This document shows positions 9,247-18,084 of a stretch of 64,000 nucleotides of DNA, piece by piece. The notes under the pieces are model-generated. The model saw only the letters and a list, made by a program, of their open reading frames with translations. It was not told the DNA's origin and did not search any database. Position numbers and translations under genes: made by a program. This DNA is from Litorimonas sp051251645 (GTDB lineage: Bacteria; Pseudomonadota; Alphaproteobacteria; Caulobacterales; Maricaulaceae). Numbering within the stretch: position 1 is the stretch's first letter; each line of letters opens with the position of its first letter. The stretch spans positions 124,001 to 188,000 of the forward strand of contig JBPOEY010000004.1 of assembly GCA_051251645.1 (NCBI GenBank), in the 5' to 3' direction.

Positions 9247-9525
9247 TCACTCCGCATTTATCGTCATCCGGATCGCGTGCAGAACCGCCACTTCTGTCGC
9301 AATGGCGTCTAACACCGCCCGGTGCCGGGCCAGCCGGGACAAGTCCATAAACTGGGCGGCATTGATCGTGATGTGAATATGACTCGGCGTGTCGCCATGC
9401 TCGGCCATATGCTCTGCCGCGCCGCCATGTCCGGCGTGTAAGTGAGATTCGTTTTCGACCAAAAGTGTTGACGGCGAGAACGCGTCTTGCAGTTTGGTCT
9501 CAATTGATTTGAGGATAGGGGTCAT
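9247..9525 (-). CDS. BolA family protein
   Basis: A 92-residue BolA-fold protein. Seen: the N-terminal helix MTPILKSIETKLQDAFSP, then LLVENESHLHAGH with the family's conserved ES.H pattern and the Cys/His metal-binding region, then HIHITINAAQF and the terminal HAIRMTINAE. BolA proteins bind Fe-S clusters together with monothiol glutaredoxins. It is divergent from the J-domain gene 28 bases away, the usual alphaproteobacterial arrangement bolA / dnaJ-like / cobS. Confidence 0.92.
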   Translation of the reverse strand: MTPILKSIETKLQDAFSPSTLLVENESHLHAGHGGAAEHMAEHGDTPSHIHITINAAQFMDLSRLARHRAVLDAIATEVAVLHAIRMTINAE

Positions 9526-9553
9526 GGCGCTTATTTAGCGTAGGTCGTCTCGA

Positions 9554-10264
9554 GTGGCGAGCCGTGATCCACTCTTGATTTTGGACGACCTAGCAGTCAT
9601 ATTGCGCAGTCCGAAATTACCCCTCTTTTTGCAGATAGCGGAGCCGCACTTGGCCTACGAATGGAAATCCAAAGGCATCGACATCAGCGCCGCTAAGGCG
9701 AAGAAAAAGAAGAAGCCGACTGAAGAACCCTGCGATTGGGCGGACTGCGATAAGATGGGCGGCTGTAAGGCCCCCAAATCGCCGGACCGCTTGCGGGAGT
9801 ATCATAATTTCTGTCAGGCGCATGCCCGTGAATATAATAAGAACTGGAACTTCTTCCAGGGTATGAGCGATGCTGACATCACGGAATGGCAAGTGGGCGT
9901 GCGTCACGGCCACCGTCCAACGTGGGATGTGCGCAAGAACACGGGGGAACGCGCCAAGGCCAATTCACGTCGTAAGGCGGGCGCGACTGCCGCGGGAGCC
10001 GAAGGCTACACGATCTTTGGTGATGGCGTTGATCCGGGCAGTGCGGATGCAAACCCACGCCGGACGGTCTCTAAAATGGCGCTTAAGGCCTTGCATGATC
10101 TGGGTCTGGATGATGGTGCCACACAAGACGAAGTCCGGAAGCGCTACACCAAACTGGTCAAACAGTTCCACCCAGACGCCAACCAAGGCAAGCGCGACGC
10201 GGAAGAAAGCTTTCAGCGTGTGTTGAAAGCGTGGAAAATCCTCAAAAACGCAAACTTGGGGTAA
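9554..10264 (+). CDS. J-domain (DnaJ-like) protein
   Basis: A 236-residue protein with a GTG start and a C-terminal J domain (about 175-234). The J domain shows ALHDLGLDDGATQDEVRKRY, the invariant HPD in KQFHPDANQG and FQRVLKAWKIL. The N-terminal half has a cysteine-bearing segment (CDWADCDKMGGC) and REYHNFCQAHAREYNKNWNFF, a signature of the alphaproteobacterial J-domain protein found between bolA and cobS. It is a probable DnaK co-chaperone with a specialised client. The first 30 residues differ from what I recall of relatives, so the exact start is less certain. Confidence 0.9.
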   Translation: MASRDPLLILDDLAVILRSPKLPLFLQIAEPHLAYEWKSKGIDISAAKAKKKKKPTEEPCDWADCDKMGGCKAPKSPDRLREYHNFCQAHAREYNKNWNFFQGMSDADITEWQVGVRHGHRPTWDVRKNTGERAKANSRRKAGATAAGAEGYTIFGDGVDPGSADANPRRTVSKMALKALHDLGLDDGATQDEVRKRYTKLVKQFHPDANQGKRDAEESFQRVLKAWKILKNANLG

Positions 10265-10382
10265 GAGCCTATCCCATTTCCGATAAGGCACAGCGGCACG
10301 CCGGGATTATCATCGGCTTGCTTGGTTTGTGCGTAAGCAAGAGCTAGAGACGCATAAACCCCATTACTCAAGACGAGACCCC

Positions 10383-11369
10383 ATGAGCACCGATCAATTC
10401 CCGCTGTTCCAGCCCGATATCAAAATTTCTGCGCGCGAGGTTTTCGGCGTTGATTTCGACATGGAGGTTCCGGCCTTCAGTCAAGCGAGTGAATTCGTTC
10501 CGCCGATTGATGAGGCTTACCGGTTTGACGGCCCCACGACGCAAGCCATTTTGGCTGGATTTGCCTATGATCGCCGGGTGATGATCCAAGGTTATCACGG
10601 CACAGGTAAGTCGACCCACATCGAACAAGTCGCCGCGCGGTTGAACTGGCCGATGGTGCGGATCAATCTCGACAGCCATGTCAGCCGGATCGATTTGATC
10701 GGGAAGGACGCGATTGTCCTCAAAGATGGCAAGCAGATCACAGAATTCCGTGAAGGGCTTTTGCCGTGGGCGTTGCAAAACCCGGTCGCACTGACGTTTG
10801 ATGAATATGATGCGGGTCGCCCGGATGTGATGTTCGTGATCCAGCGCGTGCTTGAAGCCCAAGGGCGTTTGACGTTGCTCGACCAAAACAAAGTCATCAC
10901 GCCGCATCCGGCGTTCCGCCTGTTTGCGACAACCAATACGGTGGGCTTGGGCGATACGTCCGGACTTTATCACGGCACACAACAGATCAACCAAGGCCAG
11001 ATGGACCGTTGGTCGATCGTTTGCCAACTCAACTATCTGCCAAATAGCGAAGAAGAAAAAATCGTGCTGGCGAAGTCTCCCACCTACGATACCGCCGAAG
11101 GGCGCGATATTATCGCCTCTATGGTTCGCGTCGCCGACATGACCCGCAACGCCTTCATCAATGGTGATATTTCCACCGTCATGTCACCGCGCACGGTGAT
11201 GAACTGGGCCGAAAATGCCCGCATATTCGACGGCGACCTCGCTCAGGCTTTCCGTCTGACGTTCCTGAATAAATGCGACGAGCTAGAGCGCCCGGTCATC
11301 AGCGAGTTCTACCAGCGCGCCTTTGGCGATGATTTGCCCGAGAGCGCGGCGACTGTAATGGTGGCTTAG
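10383..11369 (+). CDS. cobS: Cobaltochelatase subunit CobS (AAA+ ATPase)
   Basis: The start at 10383 (MSTDQFPLFQPDIKIS) gives 328 residues, the normal CobS length; the frame extends upstream but without a good start. AAA+/MoxR-like motifs are Walker A GYHGTGKSTH, the Walker B-like ALTFDEYDAG, sensor FRLFATTNTVGLGD and an arginine-finger region MDRWSIV. CobS and CobT drive cobalt insertion by CobN in aerobic B12 synthesis. The usual partner cobT does not follow: the next gene is an unrelated reverse-strand gene. CobS may therefore work with a CobT encoded elsewhere. Confidence 0.93.
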   Translation: MSTDQFPLFQPDIKISAREVFGVDFDMEVPAFSQASEFVPPIDEAYRFDGPTTQAILAGFAYDRRVMIQGYHGTGKSTHIEQVAARLNWPMVRINLDSHVSRIDLIGKDAIVLKDGKQITEFREGLLPWALQNPVALTFDEYDAGRPDVMFVIQRVLEAQGRLTLLDQNKVITPHPAFRLFATTNTVGLGDTSGLYHGTQQINQGQMDRWSIVCQLNYLPNSEEEKIVLAKSPTYDTAEGRDIIASMVRVADMTRNAFINGDISTVMSPRTVMNWAENARIFDGDLAQAFRLTFLNKCDELERPVISEFYQRAFGDDLPESAATVMVA

Positions 11370-11457
11370 CCGCCTCTGATCGACTTACGAATGAGGGCAT
11401 AGCGAGAGGCCCACGAGCTTGCGAGCGGGCCCATGCCATGCGCAGACAGTGATCCAA

Positions 11458-12723
11458 TTACCCAGAAGTATCGACATAGGTTTTCGCAAAATAGAGTGTC
11501 TGCGCCTCGAGAAACTCAATAGATTTCTTTCGACTCCTAATCGCGGAGGCTGCCCCTGTCGGTGTATAGCGGATAATGAGCTCGCGTAATTCGCGCTCGG
11601 GATCGATAAAATCAATATCCTTGAGCGTGTTCTCATGCATGTTCAACAAAGCATCGGACATAGGGATATCGGTCATTGACCGTTTTCTGGCCCAACGCAC
11701 GAACAGACGCACATCCGAGTGGTCACCCCACTCATCTGGGTTTTCAATGCTAACAAATAGTTTCAGAAAGCGTTCAATTTGCTTGTAAGCGGTTTTGACT
11801 TTTTCTGTTGGTTTATGGGCCGTCTCAAAGCGAAAACAACGCCCATCAATATCGAGTTCAACGCCGATATAGGATTTATTAGGCAGTGAGAAACGGGCGC
11901 TCAAATCTTTATCTTGTGCAAATCTTTTCTCCGCCGCTTCTTTTCGTAGCTCTGAGCTGGGCGCGTCTATGACTTGGGTAACGTCAATATTGAGTTTTTC
12001 CGTCAAGATCATGCTGAGGTCTGCAGCTTCCTGAAACCACCCAGCAATGACGTCATCAAGATCATCAGGAGACGGCGTTCCTTTGTCCCGAACTGTGTCG
12101 ACGAAACCAGACCAGCATTTTGGCATCGAATGGTAACCGCTGACTTGTGAAGATGCGTGGCGCAGGAAATCTATAAATTGGGTCAATATAACGGTTTCGA
12201 TGGGGTCGAGCGCGTCGGATTGAAGGGTTTCACGAGCTTGATGTGTCAAATACCGCCAAGACCAATGGAAATGATCGACTTTGCGCAATCGTTTTTCAGC
12301 GGGCTTCAGTCTGAGCGGAGGCATGGACGGATCCGCGCACATTTCATTTGATACAGTGATTAAGGCATCAACGTTTTGTTCAATTGCTCGGCTAAGGTAT
12401 CGGCCAAGTTGAGGTTGGTCGAGGTCTGCCGACCCCATTTTAACCTCGACAAGCGCCTCCCAAAGAATTTTTTGATCCAGTATTATTTTTGCGTCGGGAA
12501 TATCTTTGTCAGTTAAACGTCCGCCGATTGATGGTCTGAGGACACATGAATAATCGTGGCCGTTTTTATAAGCAGACTTTCCGACTGATCGAAGGAGTCT
12601 ATCTCTGTAAGGATGAACAAGCCCTATGACGGCGAAAAAGATTGATGTTGCTGCGTCCTCAGACCCAGCTTTCATCATCGGAAATAAGGTCGGCGCTAGT
12701 CCGCCTTTGAACGGCTCACTCAT
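11458..12723 (-). CDS. Predicted PD-(D/E)XK-type nuclease, lone gene
   Basis: A 421-residue soluble protein with no family I can name. Residues about 75-115 carry DIPDAKIIL, then WEALVEVKMGS, then DQPQLGRYL. A PD followed after 10-20 residues by (D/E)xK on a hydrophobic strand, then a Gln-bearing helix, is the core of PD-(D/E)XK nucleases. The rest is helical and charged, with no membrane segment. It is more AT-rich than its neighbours and stands alone after cobS where cobT would be expected, suggesting later acquisition. Defence or restriction is possible but unproven; the nuclease call is inference from one motif block. Confidence 0.6.
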   Translation of the reverse strand: MSEPFKGGLAPTLFPMMKAGSEDAATSIFFAVIGLVHPYRDRLLRSVGKSAYKNGHDYSCVLRPSIGGRLTDKDIPDAKIILDQKILWEALVEVKMGSADLDQPQLGRYLSRAIEQNVDALITVSNEMCADPSMPPLRLKPAEKRLRKVDHFHWSWRYLTHQARETLQSDALDPIETVILTQFIDFLRHASSQVSGYHSMPKCWSGFVDTVRDKGTPSPDDLDDVIAGWFQEAADLSMILTEKLNIDVTQVIDAPSSELRKEAAEKRFAQDKDLSARFSLPNKSYIGVELDIDGRCFRFETAHKPTEKVKTAYKQIERFLKLFVSIENPDEWGDHSDVRLFVRWARKRSMTDIPMSDALLNMHENTLKDIDFIDPERELRELIIRYTPTGAASAIRSRKKSIEFLEAQTLYFAKTYVDTSG

Positions 12724-12790
12724 ATTATCCCCCCATAATAAATTATGCGAGCACTCTTGAGTTTAACAACGCAAAGTCAAGTCTAGATAA

Positions 12791-13249
12791 TTACCCCGCC
12801 GTTTCTCGCGCCACACCCTCAAGCATATCGGCGATCGTGTCTAGCCGCGCATCTTGCCCCGTGATCCGGTGCTGCGCGGCGAGCGTTTTGATGTTGGTGT
12901 AGCTGACGGCTGTGCGTCCGGCTTCGTCAGTATAAATCAGGACTTTGAGCGGCAGGTCCATCCCCATTTGCGGGTCGGCTTGCATCAGCGGTGTGCCGCC
13001 TTTGGGATTGCCGAAAATGAAGAGTTTCGATTGACCGATGTCTTGACCGATGCTCATCGCCCCGGCCCCATGATCAACGATTGTGAAGAGGGTGAGATCA
13101 CGCGCGCCGATGGCTTCGCGCAGGCGGGCTTCGGCGGCGACGAAACTGTCGGTAACGGTGATTGTCCTATGATCGGGTGGCGGCGGAACGCTTGTCGCGC
13201 AAGCGGAGAGGGACAAGAGTGCAGCTGAGGCGATAAGGAGATGTTTCAC
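12791..13249 (-). CDS. DUF302-family lipoprotein
   Basis: A 152-residue protein with a clear lipoprotein signal (LLSLSAC, Cys17). The mature part resembles DUF302: FVAAEARLREAIGARDLTLFTIVDHGAGA, KLFIFGNPKGGTPLMQADPQMGMDLPLKVLIY and VSYTNIKTLAAQH. DUF302 proteins have a small alpha/beta fold of unknown biochemical role. It is followed on the opposite side by the ExoD gene in the same direction, with a 27-base gap. Confidence 0.85.
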   Translation of the reverse strand: MKHLLIASAALLSLSACATSVPPPPDHRTITVTDSFVAAEARLREAIGARDLTLFTIVDHGAGAMSIGQDIGQSKLFIFGNPKGGTPLMQADPQMGMDLPLKVLIYTDEAGRTAVSYTNIKTLAAQHRITGQDARLDTIADMLEGVARETAG

Positions 13250-13276
13250 GCCTATATAATGACCGAAAGCCGGGCT

Positions 13277-13927
13277 TTATTCCAGCCCTAAAACGAGGAC
13301 TACGGCTTTATAGACCAACGGTGCAATCCACCAAAACAGGCCCATTGAGACGCTCAGCGCGATTAACATCAGCACACCGTCACGGGCAATTAGCGCGAGC
13401 CCCATGACGCCAAGGATGGCTGCGGCGGGGACAACACCGAACGGGATGAGCCCGAGCGGCACCATCGCCGTCGACAGCAGGATCGCAACCAGCGCGGCGA
13501 GCGCCAGCATGATCCCTTCCGTTGCCCAGGCGAGCCGAGGGCTAATGACATTATCGATCTTGGCGAGCCACGGCGAGACTTTGGAGTGAACTTTATCAAC
13601 GCGGGCGTAAGGAACGCGCACTTTGGCAAGAATGTCCGGAACCCACGGATAAGGGCGGCGCGCCAGTAACTGCACGGCGAAAGCGATATTAATCAGGCCG
13701 AACGCGGCGGGGAGGCCCGGAATAATGCCGAGCGGCGTCATTAGAAACAGACCGCAGAGAACCATCACAGGCCCAAAGGCGCGGTGGCCCATTGAGGCGA
13801 CGATATCGCGCAAATTACTGTCTTCCCCATCCATTTCGTTCAACACATGGGCCAGCACGCCCTGCAAGGGGGCTTCTTCCATAGGTGTATCCGGGGGAGG
13901 ATCAATATCATCGGAAGGGGGCGTCAT
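13277..13927 (-). CDS. Exopolysaccharide synthesis ExoD-family membrane protein
   Basis: 216 residues. A cytoplasmic acidic/Pro-rich N-terminus is followed by the ExoD family pattern GPVMVLCGLFLMTPLGIIPG, AFGLINIAFAVQLL and ARRPYPWVP, then paired hydrophobic helices in the second half (LALAALVAILLS, VVPAAAILGVMGLALIARDG). ExoD of rhizobia affects exopolysaccharide production and alkali tolerance; the exact activity is unknown. Divergent from lysE, with 74 bases between. Confidence 0.86.
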   Translation of the reverse strand: MTPPSDDIDPPPDTPMEEAPLQGVLAHVLNEMDGEDSNLRDIVASMGHRAFGPVMVLCGLFLMTPLGIIPGLPAAFGLINIAFAVQLLARRPYPWVPDILAKVRVPYARVDKVHSKVSPWLAKIDNVISPRLAWATEGIMLALAALVAILLSTAMVPLGLIPFGVVPAAAILGVMGLALIARDGVLMLIALSVSMGLFWWIAPLVYKAVVLVLGLE

Positions 13928-14001
13928 AGCGGTGACAGATAGGGCGGGCGCTGTTAGGGCGCTAGCGCTAATCGCAATCGCGCAATTCGGGGGAATCAGT
14001 T

Positions 14002-14613
14002 TTGGATTTCGATGTTTGGCTCAGCCTCGTCGTGCTGTTCACAGTTGGCGGGTTGACCCCCGGTCCAGCGGTCATGCTGGTGATGGCGAGCTCGTTTCGC
14101 TACGGGTTTCGCCCGGCCATGCTGCCCGCCTTTGGGATTGCGTCAGCCAATGTCTTATGGTTGATTTTGGCGGCAAGCGGGACGGCGGCGCTGCTGACGA
14201 CATTTCCGAGCGTGACATTGGCCCTCAAAGTCCTCGGTTTGCTCGTGATCCTCTATTTAGGCCTGTCGACAATCTTTGGTCCGCCGCCGGATATGAGTGT
14301 TGGATCTGAGGATGCGCCAAAGCGCGCTGGGCTCTATGCCCGCGGCGTCGGATTGCAGATTAGCTCGCCGCTGCCTCTGGTTTACTTTGGCATGTTGCTG
14401 CCGCTCTATTTTGACGGAGATAAGCCCGTCCTGCCGCAATTCGGAATTATGCTGGCGACGGTGACATGGTTGGAATTGCAGGGCCTCGCGGTTTATGCGG
14501 CGTTTGCCCGCTGGATCCGGGCCAAGCTGCAGAGCCCGACGGCGGCGCGTGTGTTTAACTGGATTATTGGGATCGTGATGATTGCATCAGGGATGTGGGC
14601 AATTTTCGCCTGA
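14002..14613 (+). CDS. LysE/RhtB family amino-acid exporter
   Basis: 203 residues from a TTG start (LDFDVWLSL). The LysE signature is at the N-terminus: TVGGLTPGPAVMLVMASSFRYGF. About six hydrophobic helices follow, including VLGLLVILYLGLSTIFG and the C-terminal WIIGIVMIASGMWAIF. Family members export amino acids or small metabolites by proton exchange at the inner membrane; the substrate cannot be read from sequence. A hairpin follows the stop by 4 bases. Confidence 0.88.
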   Translation: MDFDVWLSLVVLFTVGGLTPGPAVMLVMASSFRYGFRPAMLPAFGIASANVLWLILAASGTAALLTTFPSVTLALKVLGLLVILYLGLSTIFGPPPDMSVGSEDAPKRAGLYARGVGLQISSPLPLVYFGMLLPLYFDGDKPVLPQFGIMLATVTWLELQGLAVYAAFARWIRAKLQSPTAARVFNWIIGIVMIASGMWAIFA

Positions 14614-14616
14614 CAG

Positions 14617-14641
14617 CGATTGGGTCCGGGGGACCCAATCG
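14617..14641 (+). terminator. Perfect 11-bp hairpin after lysE (terminator or REP-like)
   Basis: CGATTGGGTCC, a GGG loop, then GGACCCAATCG, beginning 4 bases after the lysE stop. No T-run follows, so it is either a weak terminator or mRNA-end stabiliser, or a copy of a REP-like element. Its centre (GGTCC/GGACC) recalls the hairpin near the maeB end. Confidence 0.5.
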
Positions 14642-14700
14642 AGAAAATTGCCGGAAGCCGGCAGGCGAACGGAAGCGACCGCAGGTCGATCTAGCGATGT

Positions 14701-14731
14701 AAAAAAAAGGCGCGCCCTAAAGCACGCCTTT
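14701..14731 (-). terminator. Rho-independent terminator of ahpC-ahpD
   Basis: On the reverse strand the stem AAAGGCGTGC / GCGCGCCTTT (one G·U pair, loop TTTAGG) is followed by a run of T (eight T in all). It lies about 70 bases past the ahpD stop, as expected for the end of this operon. Confidence 0.82.
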
Positions 14732-14802
14732 GAGAATCTTGTAATCTTGCCCTCTAGTGAGAACACTTAATAGGGCCGGAAATATTCGCGTGGATTGAAA
14801 CC

Positions 14803-15330
14803 CTAAATCGCTTCAATCTCAAGCGCCTGCGCTGCCGCGCTTAACACGGCTCCAATCCGGATCGCTGTCTGCACACCGGCAGGTTTCACGCCGCCTTTGG
14901 TGACCTCAGCCACATGCGCGTCCATGCACATGCCGCAGCCATTGATTGCGGAGACGGCGAGGCTCATCAGTTCGAAATCGACTTTGTCGATACCGGGATT
15001 ACCGATGACGTTCATGCGCAAGTTGGCGGGCATTTTGCCGTATTGATCGTCCGAAACGAGATGGACGAAGCGGTAATAGATATTATTCATCGCCATGACG
15101 GTCGCGGCGGCCTTGGCCGCTTCCACGATCGCGTCAGACGCGCTGACTTCTTCCGTAATTGCCGTGATTACAGCCGGATTTTTCGTCGCATAGGCGGATG
15201 CCAATGCCACGCCAGCCACGGCGTCCTTGGACAGCCCGTCCATTCCGTCGGCCGCGAGAACGCGACCGAGGTTGAGCTTGATGTCCTTCGCATAGTCCGG
15301 AAGGGCAGATTTGAGCTCTGACAGAGCCAT
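14803..15330 (-). CDS. ahpD: Alkyl hydroperoxide reductase AhpD-type protein
   Basis: 175 residues, all helical, with the AhpD redox motif in AINGCGMCMDAHVAEV (Cys-X-X-Cys with downstream His). This is the thiol site that reduces AhpC in bacteria lacking AhpF. The upstream FELMSLAVSA and downstream KGGVKPAGVQTAIRIGAVLSA are typical of the family. Its start overlaps the ahpC stop by one base (TAATG), which supports co-expression as the AhpC reductant. A strong terminator follows. Confidence 0.92.
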   Translation of the reverse strand: MALSELKSALPDYAKDIKLNLGRVLAADGMDGLSKDAVAGVALASAYATKNPAVITAITEEVSASDAIVEAAKAAATVMAMNNIYYRFVHLVSDDQYGKMPANLRMNVIGNPGIDKVDFELMSLAVSAINGCGMCMDAHVAEVTKGGVKPAGVQTAIRIGAVLSAAAQALEIEAI

Positions 15331-15893
15331 TATGCCGCCTTTTGCAAGTCGATGATGTCGTCGCCTTTCGACCAGTTACACGGACATAATTCGTCTGTTT
15401 GCAACGCATCGAGTACACGTAGAACTTCGTGTGGGTTACGACCGACGTTCAGGTCTGTGACATAGATGAAACGCACAACGCCGTCCGGGTCGGCGATGAA
15501 AGTCGCGCGTTGGGCCACGCCTTCGGCTTCGTCGAGAATGCCGAGGGCTGTTGTCAGCTCGCGCTTAATGTCAGCCAGCATGGGGATCGGGAGGTCGCGC
15601 AATTCTTCTTGATGTTTACGCCAATTCCAGTGTGTGAACTCGCTATCCGTGGACGCTGTCAGCAGGACAGCATCGCGGTCTGCGAATTCTTCGTTCAATT
15701 CACCAAATGCCGCGATTTCAGTCGGGCAGACGAAGGTGAAGTCTTTGGGATAGAAGAACAGAACTGTCCATTTACCCGCAAGGTCAGCATTGGAGACAGT
15801 GGTGAAAACATTGTCGATGTTGATTTCATCGAATGGTTTCCCATCGACAGCAGTAAGGGAAAATTCAGGAAGTTTATCGCCGATCTTGATCAT
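15330..15893 (-). CDS. ahpC: Peroxiredoxin AhpC
   Basis: A 187-residue typical 2-Cys peroxiredoxin. The peroxidatic Cys is in FFYPKDFTFVCPTEI, and the resolving Cys is in the C-terminal DELCPCNWSKGD. Reduces hydrogen peroxide and organic peroxides; here it is probably recycled by the coupled AhpD. No oxyR-like regulator is adjacent. The 255 bases upstream, shared with the divergent ppa gene, hold no other gene I can support. Confidence 0.95.
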   Translation of the reverse strand: MIKIGDKLPEFSLTAVDGKPFDEINIDNVFTTVSNADLAGKWTVLFFYPKDFTFVCPTEIAAFGELNEEFADRDAVLLTASTDSEFTHWNWRKHQEELRDLPIPMLADIKRELTTALGILDEAEGVAQRATFIADPDGVVRFIYVTDLNVGRNPHEVLRVLDALQTDELCPCNWSKGDDIIDLQKAA

Positions 15894-16148
15894 GGAATGT
15901 GTCTTTCTTTGACAAATTGAGTTTATTTAAAAGCTTATGAGAGCGGGATATCCAGCTCTCGCGGCGCGCCCCCTAGGAGGTCTGTAACGAGTCGCCCAAT
16001 CGTTTGTTCCAATCGCTTTCATAGGCGTTGCCGAAGGACCGCAGATGAGCCGACGTTGCACAGCGAAGAGGCGCGAGCAGGGCTTGCGGATCACGCTATT
16101 GGCTTCTATGCCGCGCGCGCTAACCCCTTTGCTACGCTGCGAAATATT

Positions 16149-16673
16149 ATGAACATGTCCGCCATTCCCGCCGGGGAAAACCCACCGAACGACATTAACG
16201 TCGTGATCGAAGTTCCGCTGGGTGGAGAGCCGATTAAATATGAGCTTGATAAGGCCAGCGGCGCGATGTTCGTCGACCGTTTCCTTTACACTTCAATGCG
16301 TTATCCGTGTAACTATGGCTTCATCCCGCACACGCTATCCGATGATGGGGATCCAACGGATGTCCTCGTCGTGGGGCAGCGCGCTTTAATGCCGGGCTGT
16401 ATTGTTCGTGCGCGTCCCGTTGGTGTGCTGTTGATGGAAGATGAGGCCGGACTGGACGAGAAAATCGTCGCTGTGCCGCATCACAAATTGACGCGCTACT
16501 ACGATCAAATTGAAACCTATCGCGATCTGCCGCAAGTGCTCCAGGATCGTATCCCGCACTTCTTTGCCCATTATAAAGATCTGGAACCCGACAAATGGGT
16601 CAAGGTTCTTGGGTGGGGTGACATCGACAAAGCGCGAGAAATGATCAGCGCAGGCGTTGCGGCTTACAAATAG
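16149..16673 (+). CDS. ppa: Inorganic pyrophosphatase (family I)
   Basis: The start at 16149 (MNMSAIPAG) gives 174 residues, matching the usual bacterial length. The reading frame can extend to 16056 but that adds a non-conserved leader; a second ATG lies 6 bases on. Family I motifs: KYELDKASGAMFVDRFL, YPCNYGFIPHTL, and the metal-binding acidic signature DGDPTDVLV. DEKIVAVPHHKLT and HFFAHYKDLEPDKWVKV follow. Hydrolyses PPi to drive biosynthesis in the cytoplasm. Convergent with the MATE gene. Confidence 0.95.
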   Translation: MNMSAIPAGENPPNDINVVIEVPLGGEPIKYELDKASGAMFVDRFLYTSMRYPCNYGFIPHTLSDDGDPTDVLVVGQRALMPGCIVRARPVGVLLMEDEAGLDEKIVAVPHHKLTRYYDQIETYRDLPQVLQDRIPHFFAHYKDLEPDKWVKVLGWGDIDKAREMISAGVAAYK

Positions 16674-16737
16674 CCGCTACTTGCCGGTGGTCTGGGGACG
16701 ATCCCTTTCTCGTCTGTCTAGGTAATTGTCCCTTTCA

Positions 16738-18084
16738 TCAATATGCCTGTGATGGTCCTAAATGCCGCAAGATACGCGGAACATAGACAGCAAGCGTGGC
16801 GGCGCGGGCGGCGTAATATATTAAGAAGGCGATCCAAATTCCTACTGCGCCGAGGGTCGGAACGATCAGGAAATGCGCGCCTAGATAAATTGCGACGGCG
16901 GCGATGCCAGCATTGCGCATTTCTGCCGTGCGGGTCGTGCCGATGAACACCCCATCCATCTGATATGCCGCGAAGCCGATGATCGGGGCGAGGGCGGCAT
17001 AGGGCAGATAGGTGCGGGCCATCTCGCGCACAGCCGGGTCGGCACTGAGCGCATCAATCAAGAACGGTCCCCCGAGCAGGATCATTCCGCCGAGAATGAC
17101 CGAGAACAGGGCAGAGAACCGTGTGGTCAGCGCGACGGCGCGGTTAAATCGTGCCCGGTCTTTGGCCCCATAAGCGGCGCCCGTGACGGCTTCTGCCGTA
17201 TGCGCGAACGCGTCCAGAACCAGCGCGCTCATGGTAATGAGCTGCATATGGATATGGTTGGCGGCCATGAAGAGGCTCCCTTCCGTCGCCGCCGCATTGC
17301 CAAAAAAGTTGAAGCCAATGGTCAAGGTAATTGTCCGCACGAAAATGTTGGAATTCGCAACACCGAGCCTGCGGAGTTGGGGCGGGTTGAGCAGATTAGC
17401 GCGGGTGATGACGCCCGGTTGAAGCCCGCCGTGCCGGGCAAATTCGCGGCGCATAAGCATCAGCCCCATTGCGAACCCGGCCCACTCGGCAAGGGCTGAC
17501 GCAACCCCGACTCCGTAAAGCCCGGCGCCGAGCCAAATGACGAAGAGCGGCGACAGGATGATGTTGACGAGGTTGAGCACGAGCTGCAGCTGCAGCGCTA
17601 GGCTTGCGCGGCTGATCCCAACGAACCACCCCATCAGCGCAATCGTGCCCAAGGTGGCGGGCAATCCCCACAGGCGGGCTTGGATGTAAGTGGCCGCTTC
17701 GGCTTCTAAGTCTGGCGAGGCCGTAAAAATAGCGAAAGCAGTCGGGAGCAGGAGCATCTGTAAGGCAAACACGATGGTGCCGATGAGGAGGCCTAAGGGG
17801 ATCGCGCGCAAGATATGGCCTTGCACGCCCGCGGTATCGTCTGCGCCGGCATCCTGCGCCGCAAGCCCCGCCGTACTCATGCGCAAGAAGCCAAAGCCCC
17901 AATAGACAATCCCGTAAATCACCGCGCCTAGCCCGATCCCGGCCAAGGCCTGCGTGCCGACAAACCGCCCTATCACGAAGGTGTCGACAAGGCCAACGAC
18001 AGGCGCGGCCGCATTTGCGAGCATGATCGGCCAGCTTTGGCCGAAGACGGCGCGAGCGGTGAGGGGCATGGGGGTGGACGACAT
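16738..18084 (-). CDS. MATE-family efflux transporter (DinF-like)
   Basis: 448 residues with about 12 hydrophobic helices. The start region carries the MATE pattern (FGQSWPIMLANAAAPVVGLVDTFVIGRFVG, quoted here in pieces: IMLANAAAPVVGLVDT). The half-repeat shows FNFFGNAAATEGSLFMAANH and VTGAAYGAKDRARFNRAV. It most resembles the DinF subgroup, cation-coupled multidrug or metabolite exporters of the inner membrane. Substrate not readable. Confidence 0.9.
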   Translation of the reverse strand: MSSTPMPLTARAVFGQSWPIMLANAAAPVVGLVDTFVIGRFVGTQALAGIGLGAVIYGIVYWGFGFLRMSTAGLAAQDAGADDTAGVQGHILRAIPLGLLIGTIVFALQMLLLPTAFAIFTASPDLEAEAATYIQARLWGLPATLGTIALMGWFVGISRASLALQLQLVLNLVNIILSPLFVIWLGAGLYGVGVASALAEWAGFAMGLMLMRREFARHGGLQPGVITRANLLNPPQLRRLGVANSNIFVRTITLTIGFNFFGNAAATEGSLFMAANHIHMQLITMSALVLDAFAHTAEAVTGAAYGAKDRARFNRAVALTTRFSALFSVILGGMILLGGPFLIDALSADPAVREMARTYLPYAALAPIIGFAAYQMDGVFIGTTRTAEMRNAGIAAVAIYLGAHFLIVPTLGAVGIWIAFLIYYAARAATLAVYVPRILRHLGPSQAY

